DNA of 49,333 nucleotides, from positions 1,726,369 to 1,775,701 of the forward strand of contig FN649744.1 in NCBI GenBank assembly GCA_000310025.1, written 5' to 3'. Both the position numbers and the translations under genes were made by a program. The notes beneath the pieces are model-generated. The model saw only the letters and a list, made by a program, of their open reading frames with translations. It had not been told where the DNA came from and did no database searches. Positions within the stretch are counted from its first letter, which is position 1; each line of letters starts with the position of its first letter. Source of the stretch: Ectocarpus siliculosus. Lineage: Eukaryota; Sar; Phaeophyceae; Ectocarpales; Ectocarpaceae. Below are positions 11,350 through 21,353 of this stretch, one piece after another.

Positions 11350-11566
11350 CCGTAGGTTGCACAAGATATCGCACCCCCTGGACCGATTTTCGAAGCTCGA
11401 TTTCTCGGCAGGAAAAGCAGTGACGGTGACGAAAATGGCGACGTTAGAACCGTCTCGTCGAGAGCTTTCCCAAAACATATCCTTCGGCTTCGGCATCCTC
11501 TTCGTCGTGGAGTAATCGAGCTTTGAAAATCGGTCCAGGGGGTGTGATATCTTATGCAACCCACGG
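11350..11566. mobile_element. MITE, 217 bp, long inverted repeats, TA target duplication
   Basis: The left arm (11350-11403, beginning CCGTAGGTTGCACAAGATAT) is the near-perfect reverse complement of the right arm (11514-11566, ending in GCAACCCACGG). The arms are about 53 bp and share GGACCGATTTTC and AAGCTCGATT blocks with only a few mismatches. The roughly 110-bp interior has no coding capacity. The element is flanked by TA on both sides (11348-11349, 11567-11568), as expected for Tc1/mariner-type insertion. It is non-autonomous and would need a transposase from elsewhere. Solo arms of the same family occur at 1583-1634 and 2191-2235. Confidence 0.85.
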
Positions 11567-12036
11567 TAATTTTTTGCTCGTGGGGAGGGTGAGAAGAGCG
11601 CATTTTTGTTTCTCCTTTCCTTCCTCGGGCGTTGAAGTATACCACATGGAGGTGTGCTCCGGATGAGGCAGCAATTCAAACAATATTGATGTAGTGGCGG
11701 TACGAAGAGTAGTTACGCTTGCTGGAAAAAAGATAGTTCTCCCCGGTTAACCCCGGGAATGGATGTAAAAAATATTGCCGAACCATGAGGTGCGAGTTTT
11801 CCCACCAGTTTTCTCCCACAAGGTTCCAACACCATGGCAAACCAGGCATGTTGTCAATACGACCAATGTGTTCCGTGCGTGCTGTACGTCTGACTTGCTT
11901 GATTAAGCCCGCTTCCTATCCATGGCATCCGTCGCGCCCGCCCGGATGCCCAAACCGTCTTTTAAAACCGTCCCGAATAGCGGCATGCTCAACTTCACGG
12001 GCGGGGCGACCCTCGCGCCCAGCGGCGTCATCATCA

Positions 12037-14819
12037 ATGTTCGCGGCGCCTCTGCGCCTCGGCCTGCTCCCTCCTCACCCCCGCTCCGTTAGGGGAGTTT
12101 GTCACCTGCCGAGGCGTTCAGCCACCGCCGCGTCGCATCGGGTCGTCGCCCGGGGAACGCGGCCGTTTCACGGCGTCAGCGGTAGAGCACGGGGTGTAGA
12201 AGGAGGGGAAGGATTAGACTGGGGGCAGGCGGCCGCGGCGGCGGGAAATGAGGGGGATTCCTCTTCTTCTTCCTCCTCCTCTGACAGCAGCGACGACGAC
12301 AACGAAGGGCAGGACGATGACGCTCCGGCCGGAGACGACACCAAAAGCGGTGGGGAGAAGCAGGCGAAGGAGGGGGGGAGAAGCAGTAGCAGCAGCAGGA
12401 GCCCGCGCCAAGCAACAACAGACCCGAGAGCGGCGCGACGGGGAGCAGCAGAACGGGTTGGCAGTATCGCCGGCGGAGCGAGAGAGAGCAGAGACGCGGC
12501 CGCAGCGACCGCTACTGCTGCCGCTACCTCGTCCGCGAAAAGCCGTGAGACCGCTGCCTCGAACGGGGGAGCCGGTGGAGCCGCCATCGAGGAGGAGGCG
12601 GAAGACGACGACGGCGAGTACGACTACCGCAGCATCGGGAGCGAGGTCTACGAGGGCGGAGACTTGGAGGCCGGGGAGACGATCCGAGGGATGTACGACT
12701 TCGTCGACGACATCGTGGAGACCCAGCACGTGCCGACCATCCAGGACCCCTTCGACCACAGGGGCAGGTTCCACAGGTAAAGGGCCGGAGGGGTGCGGTG
12801 GAGGCAGAGGCCGCACAAGTACTCGCCTGGTATCGGTACCTTAGCCCATACCACAAACCTGTGGTGACGTGGCAGCGTGCATTGCCAATAGTGTAACTCC
12901 TACGTTTGAGAGTTTTCCTATGGATGTTCACATTTTGCAACGGAGGGGGGCGGGTACTCTCATAGCTGTGCATGCCGTACGTTCACCTTGGGGGGGGGGG
13001 GAGGTACTTGATGGATGGGACGCCACTTTTGACCTTGTTGCCGTCGTCGTATACTGCCCAGAGCCAAAGTTGTTGTGCAATACTTGGCGTGGTGCTTCAT
13101 TACCCTTGGTGCCGCCGCCAATGATGTGTTGTCTGCTGTTGGAAATCGCACGAACGCGATCGCACCTCTTCCTGGACACTCAGGTGCCCCGGCAAAAAGC
13201 AGGGTAAGGCCGCCCTGCCGTCCACGTGCCAGATCTTCGACGTCAAGGAGCTGCACGTCAACCACACTCCCCTGCTCAAGAGGTGAGACGAACGCCTTCC
13301 CCACAAGACAACGGCCGGCACCCCGTACCGTCGGTAGCTCAAGGTGCCACACACCCTTGGCGATACACATTTTGAGCTCCCGGGTGACGCATCACACGTG
13401 GTGGGGGCGTGGTGTTGTCTATGGAGATATGTGCAGTGTCACGACGCGTCAGTGTACTGACCCTCGGGAGTGCGGTGCTAAGGATGAGAAAAGCCCAAGT
13501 GGCTTTCTCATGGAGTCTGCTGGAGTAATAGTGTGAGATATCCTAAGAACGGGGATTGTCTCTCGTGTGAGCCAGCGTAAACTAGTTATTCCTTCATGAG
13601 CAGGCAATACCGCAGCAGTGTCGTCAGCGTTTTCCTCCCCCCTTACAGCCGTGGACGATGGTGCCTCTCTCCTCCCGCCTCCATCTCCGCACCGGATGGC
13701 CGCTCGCCACCGAGACGGGCGCGCTCTCTTCTTACGGCAACCCTTCCCTCGGAGCCCCGATGGCGATCTCTCCGTTTACCCGTTTCGCGAGAGCGACACC
13801 CGGAACTCGATCGAACAAAAAGCGTCTGAAGCCCCCCAAATGGCTCACTGTAATTTTCTCGTACGCATTTGTTCCCTTGGTCCACCAGGTTTGTGAACGA
13901 TGCCGGGATGATTCTAGGGCGCTACCGCACGGGCCTCTGCGCCAAGTGCCAGCGGAAGGTGGCCCACACGGTCAAGGCCGCGAGGCAGATGGGGCTCGTG
14001 CCCACCGTGAGCGACTACGAGGTCAGGGACACAGGGCCGGGAGGGCTGTACGCGTGGGCAGGAAAAGGTGGGAGAGATAAGAGGGCTGAGAGCATGTCGA
14101 ACTGCGGAAAGAGAGGGGATGGGGCGTACTCGTGTTTTTCGTGCTTGGCTGTTAGACCGTTGACCACGAAGGGTGTGGATGGGGTTGTTTTATTTTGGTT
14201 CCTTGTTGGTGAAGAGACGTAGACATTGAATGAATGAGGGCGCAGGTTGTTGCTCCGCGTTGATATTTTGGTGACGTTATTGTTGCCGTCTTGACCAGCG
14301 CATCGCTTTCCGAACCACATCTACACTGCTTCCCTAGTCGCAGCCCGTGCCGATATTGTCACACAAAGCGAGTACGAGCGTTTCAAGAATGTGTTGTCTC
14401 GACCCACGCCAGCTATTAACACCCAATGAGCTAAGCTGGTTCGGAACGCTAAGACGCCGGGGCGGTCGCCACACGGGAATACGCCACCAAAATGGAGACG
14501 ATGGCGCCAAGTAAACCACAGCCGGAGCTGGGACGGCGGCGCTTCGTGCGCCTGCCAAGCCGGTGGTATGTGTCCTGTTTCACGTTGAATTGACCGCGCT
14601 ACCAGCACACAACAACAAACAGTGTTTTGTTATCATATTTCAATGTGGATCTACGCTCGAGTGCCAAGTGTCGTACCCGATCCTCACGCTTTCGTCTGTT
14701 TCGGGCTCGTGCACACGAATGCAGACGGTGACCACGACGCGATGGCCAAGGCAAAGGTGGCGGCAGAAATGGCCCGCAAAAAGAGCGAAACCAAGAAACG
14801 GTTCGGTTCGCTGGCGTAG
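12037..14819 (+). CDS. Organellar ribosomal protein bS18 (probably mitochondrial)
   Basis: Four exons join in phase: 12037-12776, 13184-13282, 13889-14067 and 14725-14819, about 370 aa. The bS18 core is at residues 281-318: 'FVNDAGMILGRYRTGLCAKC' followed by 'QRKVAHTVKAARQMGLVP', the signature of this small-subunit protein that contacts bS6 and the 16S-type rRNA. The first 45 residues from Met12037 are Arg-, Ala- and Pro-rich without acidic residues ('MFAAPLRLGLLPPHPRSVRG'), a good organelle presequence; the frame is also open upstream to 11785. Residues 60-200 are low-complexity Ser/Asp/Glu/Gly-rich sequence not found in bacterial S18 (about 75 aa). 'PTIQDPFDHRGRF' precedes the core, and a basic tail ends 'KKSETKKRFGSLA'. 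All introns are GT-AG. Confidence 0.88.
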
Positions 14820-17800
14820 ATCTGCATTCCCTAGGAGAAGAACCCAGTTTTCTGATTGGTTGGTCAAACCTTGTTGTTTCAGAGATGACCGAAGGCCCTT
14901 GAGGCGGTAGGAGTTGTCCACGGTCAATCGGCCAGACAAAATCTTGGGGATGGAAGGTTTGCGGAAGAGTCGACCGCGGTCGTCACACGAGACGCGAATC
15001 TTGATGCGGGCAAACCTTGGGGGTATTTGCAGGCAGACCACCTCTGACATGTTTGGATACGTGTGTCTTCGAGGCGTTTCCGATTGGCGCCCTCACTAAA
15101 TGAATGCGCGAAACTTGTCCCATTGGGAGGGGTCATTTACCCGGTAGCTCTTGCGTGCTCCCGTGTGTTGTGAATCCCAGAAGGCAAAATGTGTGTGTAT
15201 GGGCCGTCGTTCATGCGTCCGTCCGCACCAGTGATACGGACGGTGCGGGCTGTCGATGTGAATAATGATTGGTCACCGCCGTTTGTGTGTGTGTCATGGA
15301 AAACGCCTGATAGGGTTGCATTGGCGTTGGGTTTCACGCCTGGGGAAAGGGTTCCTACAGGGCGGCTTTCAGTTGGGATCCGGATGAGCAGCGGGCGGGT
15401 GTTTTGTAGTCGGGTGAGCTTTTGCTGACACCTGTTCGGCGGTGAAATCAAATCTGGCGTCCTACGATATCAAGCGTTTGCTTAGCCACCAAAGACAAAA
15501 TGGCATCTACCGGTATGTGCCTCCCTCTCTCCCTGTCGAATGATTAGGAACAGGTGCTACTACATAACTCCGATTTCCCAAGTCGTGGTACACCCGTTCC
15601 TTTTGGTACATCTTGTGTAGATACCCCATCCAAGGTTTCCCTTGCTGGAGCCCCCGTAGGACACAATGGGCCGAACATGTGATGCGAGCCATCAAGCATT
15701 GACGACGCTAGCCGCACGCATGAGCAGAGTTTTGAGCGTGGTCGTTCCATCGGAGGACACGAGATGTTTGGAAATGCGACGAATCGTGGATGTAAATGCC
15801 CCTGCTGACCTACAGTTGGGTGGTAGTCCGAGCAGCATGGATGGGTGCCCTTTCTTGTGAACCCATGTGCCGGCCGGCCCTGTTGGAGTTTTTTTGGTGA
15901 GTTGTGCTCGTGGTTCTCAAAAAAACGTATTCCTCGCTGCTAAGCTTAACAGACACCAGCAGTTGCTGTCTTTGTGTTCACCTGAAGACGAGAATCGCCT
16001 ACGTGCTGAAAATGCCCCCCGCGCCAATGGAATACACCGTACAGGCAGAGGTAGTCGGCAAGACTGAACGTACGTCTAAACAGCTCCCAGTCTGGTAAGG
16101 TTTCCATACTGTACAGGGACACACCCACACGACTACACGGACGCATGACGCAAGAACTTCGCAACACACGAGGTGAATCCACGTCGAGAGGCTGGAGTAT
16201 ACGGATACACAAATTCTATTTGTCCTTTTTTTTCTTTTTCCCACGCTGGATCGTGCTCTAATGCAAAGTATTTCAACAGGATGACCCTTCACACCGGAGA
16301 TGGAGCATCCGAAAAACGAATATTTACATGAAACTTGCCACCTGAACGTACGGCAGGGAAACCCGCGATCGCGAAAAAGGGCACACTCAAATACAGATAA
16401 GACAGCAGCACGGAGGGAATCTCGCCCTATTTTGGTTACCTCTAGACTGCTTGTCGCCCAAAGCCGACGACATACAATGGACTGACTCCCTTGAAGGAAG
16501 AACGCATTTACCACAAGACTGCAGTAGGATGCCTCATTTTACCATAAATGCCACACCCAGGCGTGGTGTATGTGTACCTCCTCCCATGGATCCCGGTAAC
16601 TAACGGAACGCTCTCGATAACACGTGGACTATCCTTTGGCTGACAACGTCGTCGATTGCTGCTATGAAGCAAAAGTACGGTGGTGGTTCGCTTCATTCAC
16701 TTCTTGTTGTTCCCAGCTGCGGGGGTATTTCCGGTAGGGGGAGGGACCGGCGCCACGTATGCGCCCGTTCCAAAAGTAAGCCTGATGGTGATCCCCGTAG
16801 AAGCAGAGGCAAAACAGTATAAAGCAAAGGCGGGGGGCCAAGAAAGAAGCGGGTCGTTTATTTTCACGATGTCAACGTCGACATGGCAGACCTAGGGAAA
16901 ATGCTGCTACTGTAGCACGTCATCGATCGTGATCTTGGAAAGTCCCGTTTTGGGGGGTCTAGACGGTGGTGCATGTGATGAAGGTTGGACCTTCGCCACA
17001 GCGCTAATTTTAGCTGCGTGTTATCCCTGTGTCGGGGTTAATGCTGAGTAAGCCTCACACAAGAAAAGAGGATTTTCTCTCTCGTTCGTCGTTCATCGTT
17101 CTACCTGTGAATGGTTGGATGTCACTGCTGTCTGTCGTATGTTGTGAACAGGAACAAATAAACTTGCACACGTATGCAACCGGAAGAGAAATGATTTAAC
17201 CGAGACCGGACTTAAGGACAGGTGTTGAAGGTCCTCCACAAAAACTATTCGTTGGCGCTAGGCAAAGCGCTATTTAACAGCTATGTGTGCCGACGAAGTA
17301 CAGGCTTAGTCGGTGTAGCACCTCCCTCCGCTTTGTCACCGGGTGAGTGTGATAAACAGCACGGTGCGAATGCCTCACATTCAGCCACCGGTTCCGTCTC
17401 TTGGTTGACACAAATACGTCGTACTGTTGCCCCTGGTGCACTCGGTCATCGAGCCTTCTTCGCGAATTTTTCTCGGCTAAACTTGTTGAACAACAGAGCA
17501 CCACTACTTGTACAGTAGTTGTTGTATGAAAGGTCCGAAACGGCGGTGTATGTTACAGGAATCAATTCCAACACAGGCATACTGTAGCAGAGTGTTTGTT
17601 TTTATTCGTTTAACTTGTTGTATCCCAAAGCCGGAGGCACAGAATGACGCAAAACTCTACCCCTTACAACTGCTGTAGCATTTTACCAATCAATCATCAA
17701 CAACGACGAAAACGCCCAGCGTACGTACACGGACGCTTGGATGATAACGACGAACGAGTCGAAGTCTAGAAAAACTGTAGGGGAAGCCCAACTAACTACC

Positions 17801-20412
17801 GCACATCTGACGTGGGCTCATCCAGGACATCGATTCGCGGCACTCACGTGAGAACTTACGGGTACCAGATCTAGACGGTGTATCTCACTTTGTCCCTGCC
17901 GATCCAATCGGCGAGGAGAATTCCGCCGCGCCCGGCGCCGTGTCACTGATAGCAGCGCCAGGATTGATGCTGATGGTCGAGGGGGGCGTGGGCGAAGGCA
18001 TGGCAAAAGCTGTGAAAGGATCGTGATGTGTATACTCGAGAAGGGAGTAGCCGTCGCGCAATAAGCAAAGAGTTTACAGCACGTTGAGTGTGCGGATTGT
18101 GAATTTGTCAAGGGTGAAATGAAGAGTGAAGAGGAACTTGCGACATCTCGAACCAATGCGAGCGTTATAGTATCCACGGAGCCCCTTTGTCAGTCTTGGG
18201 GGGGGTGATTTCCGTCCGCAGAACCGCCACCGCCGCACCGACGCCTGACACACACACAGCTCTTGCGTGATGGGTCCAGGCTCTGTGGCTATGCTTCTTG
18301 CGACAGGTGAGTGTAGTGGGATATGGTTCCAGTTGAGATGCCGCAAGTTCCGCCTGGAAGCAACAACAGCAATTAGTTTTCGATTTTTGAAGTATCGCCA
18401 TCGCATGCCATCGCATGCTGCGCGCTGTGCGTATGTCTGGGTTTGCAGTTAGCATACGGCAAGTGAGTATATATACATGTGTACGCATGTTTCTTAGCAA
18501 GCACTTGCACAATAGGCGTTGGTACTGTGCATGACAGGTTACAATGGTGACTGTCCGTCCGAACTACCCACGAAAGAAGCATCACGAGCACCGCCCCTTG
18601 CTGCGGGAAACAGGCGCTCTATGCATAGCACACGCTATAGAGCCCTTGTGCGGTCGACAAGAGGCAGTGATGCTGTTGTAGCAACCCACGCTTAGCCGCA
18701 CGCAATCCATCTACTGGAATGCTGCATTCACTACCTCTTGAGCAGCAGCAGTAGAGCACATCGCACGCAAAGAAACTACGCCTATCAAGGAGAGACAAAG
18801 AAAGAGAGCGCACTGCAAATCAAGTGTAACTTATCAGGCCCATGCGCACGACCTTCTTGGAGAAAGCGAATGGCAACCAAACAGGGCGCGCTCTCTCTGT
18901 ACCGGGGCTTCATCCCTGGCGTTTGGGCTTATGCAGAACCGGACCCACAGAGGTCAACGTCTTGCAACGACATATGTCGCCAATGCGCTACTCTGTTTAG
19001 AGACAAACACCACAGGAACCTACGGTTCTGCGGCCATGCTCATTCCTTGTCCCCCCAAACCCCCTCCTCTGGAGGACGTGTAGGTCAACGGTCTACTGTA
19101 ACCGCTACGGCGTGCAAAACAAAAGATTACCCCCCCCCCCCCCCCGCCCGGGGACCTTCAACCGGGTTCGGGTTCCTCCCTCATGCCCTCACGGCAACGG
19201 GAGCGCGAGCCCCCTCCTTTTTTTCCACAGGGGTAAGAACCAAAAGGAAAGGGCAAACTAAGAATTGCTACCACGGGAGGGGGGGGCGGCTCCCAAATCC
19301 GGCCCCGGCAAGCGGCAGGAGGCGGGGGTTGATGGCCATGAGCGAGGGCAGCTCTCCAGGGGTAACGCTTCCCGAAGCACCCGCCAGGTAGACGGTATTG
19401 TAGTAGCGCTGCTCTGCGGTGGCAGACTGTACTGACAATGCTCTTATGTGTAGTCGTGGTCTTGCATGTGTACTTGTTGACTGATTGGCTGCAGCTACCC
19501 ACGGCGCGGCATATTCCGCCGTATATATGGTGGTACCGTGCATATGGTCACAACCCGTCGCCTTGGTGGTGTAGTTGGTGTAGTTGAGAACCTCGTAAAC
19601 CTTCGGGCGCTAGGTTGTGTGTTCGAATATCTCCAAAGTTATACGTATACTCGCAATTTTCACGTGGAAAACTCATTGTCGTGAGTATCGAAAAGAGCGG
19701 AAGGGACTACCGAGCCCTCGCCGCATTGAAAAATCAAGGCGAACACCGCAGGAGGAAAGGCGGAGATAAAAAACAATTCACATGCTCACCTTTCTCCTGT
19801 GCATCACGAGCTGGTGAGTTCCAATGTTTACCGAAAGGTGTGCTATAGTCTGGGACGGGGCGGGTCAACGGGCGTTCACGTGCTGACCCCTTTTTAGATG
19901 CGTGCGTGTTTTGGGAGTGAGTACTGACCGCTCACCGACCAACTCGTTTATTTTCAATCTTTGGGGAATGATCGCTACCAGTGCGGGGGAGGGCGCGGTG
20001 GGAGACGCAGGCGCAGCCGCTCTGGCGGCGGGAACGGGAGGAAGGGCGAAACGCACGAGAGTCAAGGCAATAATGGAGGTGAGGGGGTCACGAGGGACGG
20101 GGGGGCAAAGGGCACTCATTAATTTGATGCGCTCCTTGGTCATGAGCGTTCGTTGTTTGACCCGCGCATCTCGGCCGCGGCCTTTTCAAGCGGTGTCGTT
20201 ATCTTCAACCTCCAAACGGATGATTGTTTTTCGGCCTAAACTTGTTAATGTTTCTATCCCACCTATGCACGACTGCGAAGGGGAGGCAGGGGGTTTCGGC
20301 GTTAGCCATGAGTTCGGCATACAGCAGTATTGGTCGCTCACTAGTGCAGGATGAATAGTGCCAATGCCCGGTATGTGTCCATTGTATAGGGACGGTCAAA
20401 TCGCACCGCACA
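14820..20412. other. Long stretch without a supported gene
   Basis: I looked for exons on both strands and found none with family resemblance. Weak candidates are 16713-16780 (open, followed by a GTAAGC donor) and 17826-18026 (listed separately). A 217-codon frame at 18738-19391 is low-complexity and crosses a poly-C tract at 19132-19146. The first exon of the asparaginyl-tRNA synthetase should lie somewhere in the right-hand part but was not found. Confidence 0.4.
17826..18026 (+). CDS. Candidate terminal exon, unidentified
   Basis: After a TCCAG acceptor at 17821-17825 the frame is open for 66 codons to a TGA at 18024-18026. It has a compositionally protein-like segment: 'VPADPIGEENSAAPGAVSLI' then 'AAPGLMLMVEGGVGEGMAKA'. 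A GTGAGA donor-like site at 17848 would alternatively end an exon there. No partner exon was identified and I recognise no family, so this may be chance. Confidence 0.2.
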   Translation, partial: DIDSRHSRENLRVPDLDGVSHFVPADPIGEENSAAPGAVSLIAAPGLMLMVEGGVGEGMAKAVKGS

Positions 20413-20540
20413 GACGGGCCGCGGTAGTGCCGGTACTGGCATAGTTCATGATGGCCTTAAATTTTAAGTTCCGGTGCCGGTTATCGTACCGGTAAATCTG
20501 GCGGGCACATACCGGCACTACCGAGGGCCCACTAGTCCCG
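20413..20540. repeat. Imperfect inverted repeat, possible small hairpin element
   Basis: The left arm 'GGGCCGCGGTAGTGCCGGTA' and the right arm '(A)TACCGGCACTACCGAGGGCC' are reverse complements over about 20 bp with one mismatch pair, separated by about 75 bp that itself contains further CCGGT/ACCGG dyads. This could fold into a long hairpin. No flanking target duplication is obvious. Confidence 0.55.
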
Positions 20541-20655
20541 GTACAAGCAAACGACGAGATGCGTACAGCATTAGCGGGCATTTCAGCGAACGCGGTGCTG
20601 TATATCATCGCGCCCGTTTTTCTGGAAAACAAATTATCGAGTTTGATTGTTCATT

Positions 20656-21320
20656 ACCCCCCCCCCCCCCCCCCCCCCCAACTTTCGCTTGGGGACCTGA
20701 CCGCGAAAGCCAAGGACGATTCCCTGCTGGGAAAAACCGGGGCCGTTTAAGGGGGGGGCCCCCCCAAACGAGAACCAAAAGGCCTTTCCTTTCGGGGGAA
20801 TAAACAACGGCCCTGGCTGAAGGGGGGGGCGGGGAACCCAAAGGGGGGGGGGGGGAAGAAAGGGAAAAAAAAAGGGGGGGGGAAAAAGGGAAAAAGGGAA
20901 AAAAGGAAAGCCCCAGGCCCCTCCAAAAAAAACACCCCCCCAGGGGGAAAAACCAAGGCCCTAACGGGGGGGAAAACCCCGGGGGGAAAAAAAAGGCCCT
21001 ATTTAAAATAATACCACCCCCCCCCCCCCCAAAAAACCCAAAAAAAAAGGTTCGGCGGGAAAAAATATTCAAAAANNNNNNNNNNNNNNNNNNNNNNNNN
21101 NNNNNNNNNNNNNNNNNNNNNNNNNNNNNNNNNNNNNNNNNNNNNNNNNNNNNNNNNNNNNNNNNNNNNNNNNNNTTTTTCCGGGAAAAAAAAAAAGGAG
21201 GAGGGGTAAACAAATTGGGGGGCTTTTAGGGAAAGGGGGGGGTTATTTTTCCCCCCCCCTTTTTTTTTAAAAAAAAATTTTGGATTTTTTTTTTTTTTCC
21301 CCCCCCCCCCCCCCCCCCCG
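20656..21320. other. Assembly artefact: corrupted duplicate plus 100-N gap
   Basis: N bases fill 21076-21175. The sequence left of the gap (20680-21075) is a degraded copy of 21325-21720. Both begin with a poly-C tract and then read 'GCTTGG.GAC.TGAC.GCG', 'GACGATYCCYTGCTGGGAAA', 'ACC(A)GAAGGCCTTT.C.TTCG' and 'GGTTCGGC.GG', but the left copy is filled with homopolymer errors. The sequence right of the gap before its poly-C (21176-21297) is equally corrupted and stands where the clean left sequence (about 20560-20655) should be. The two contigs therefore overlap at one poly-C tract. Confidence 0.85.
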
Positions 21321-21353
21321 CCCGCCCTTGCGCTTGGTGACGTGACGGCGTAG

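Noticed and set aside
12168-12816. Long minus-strand frames opposite bS18 exon 1
   Set aside because: They arise from the GC-rich low-complexity acidic region of the sense gene and consist of poly-Leu, Pro, Ala or Arg.
18738-19391. 217-codon plus-strand frame
   Set aside because: Low-complexity, crosses a poly-C tract, no domain; the short segment before the GTAGAC donor does not match the phase of the first AsnRS exon seen.
19583-19640. tRNA A-box/B-box-like sequence
   Set aside because: TGGTGTAGTTGG and GTTCGAAT are present, but the T stem does not pair and no cloverleaf could be built.
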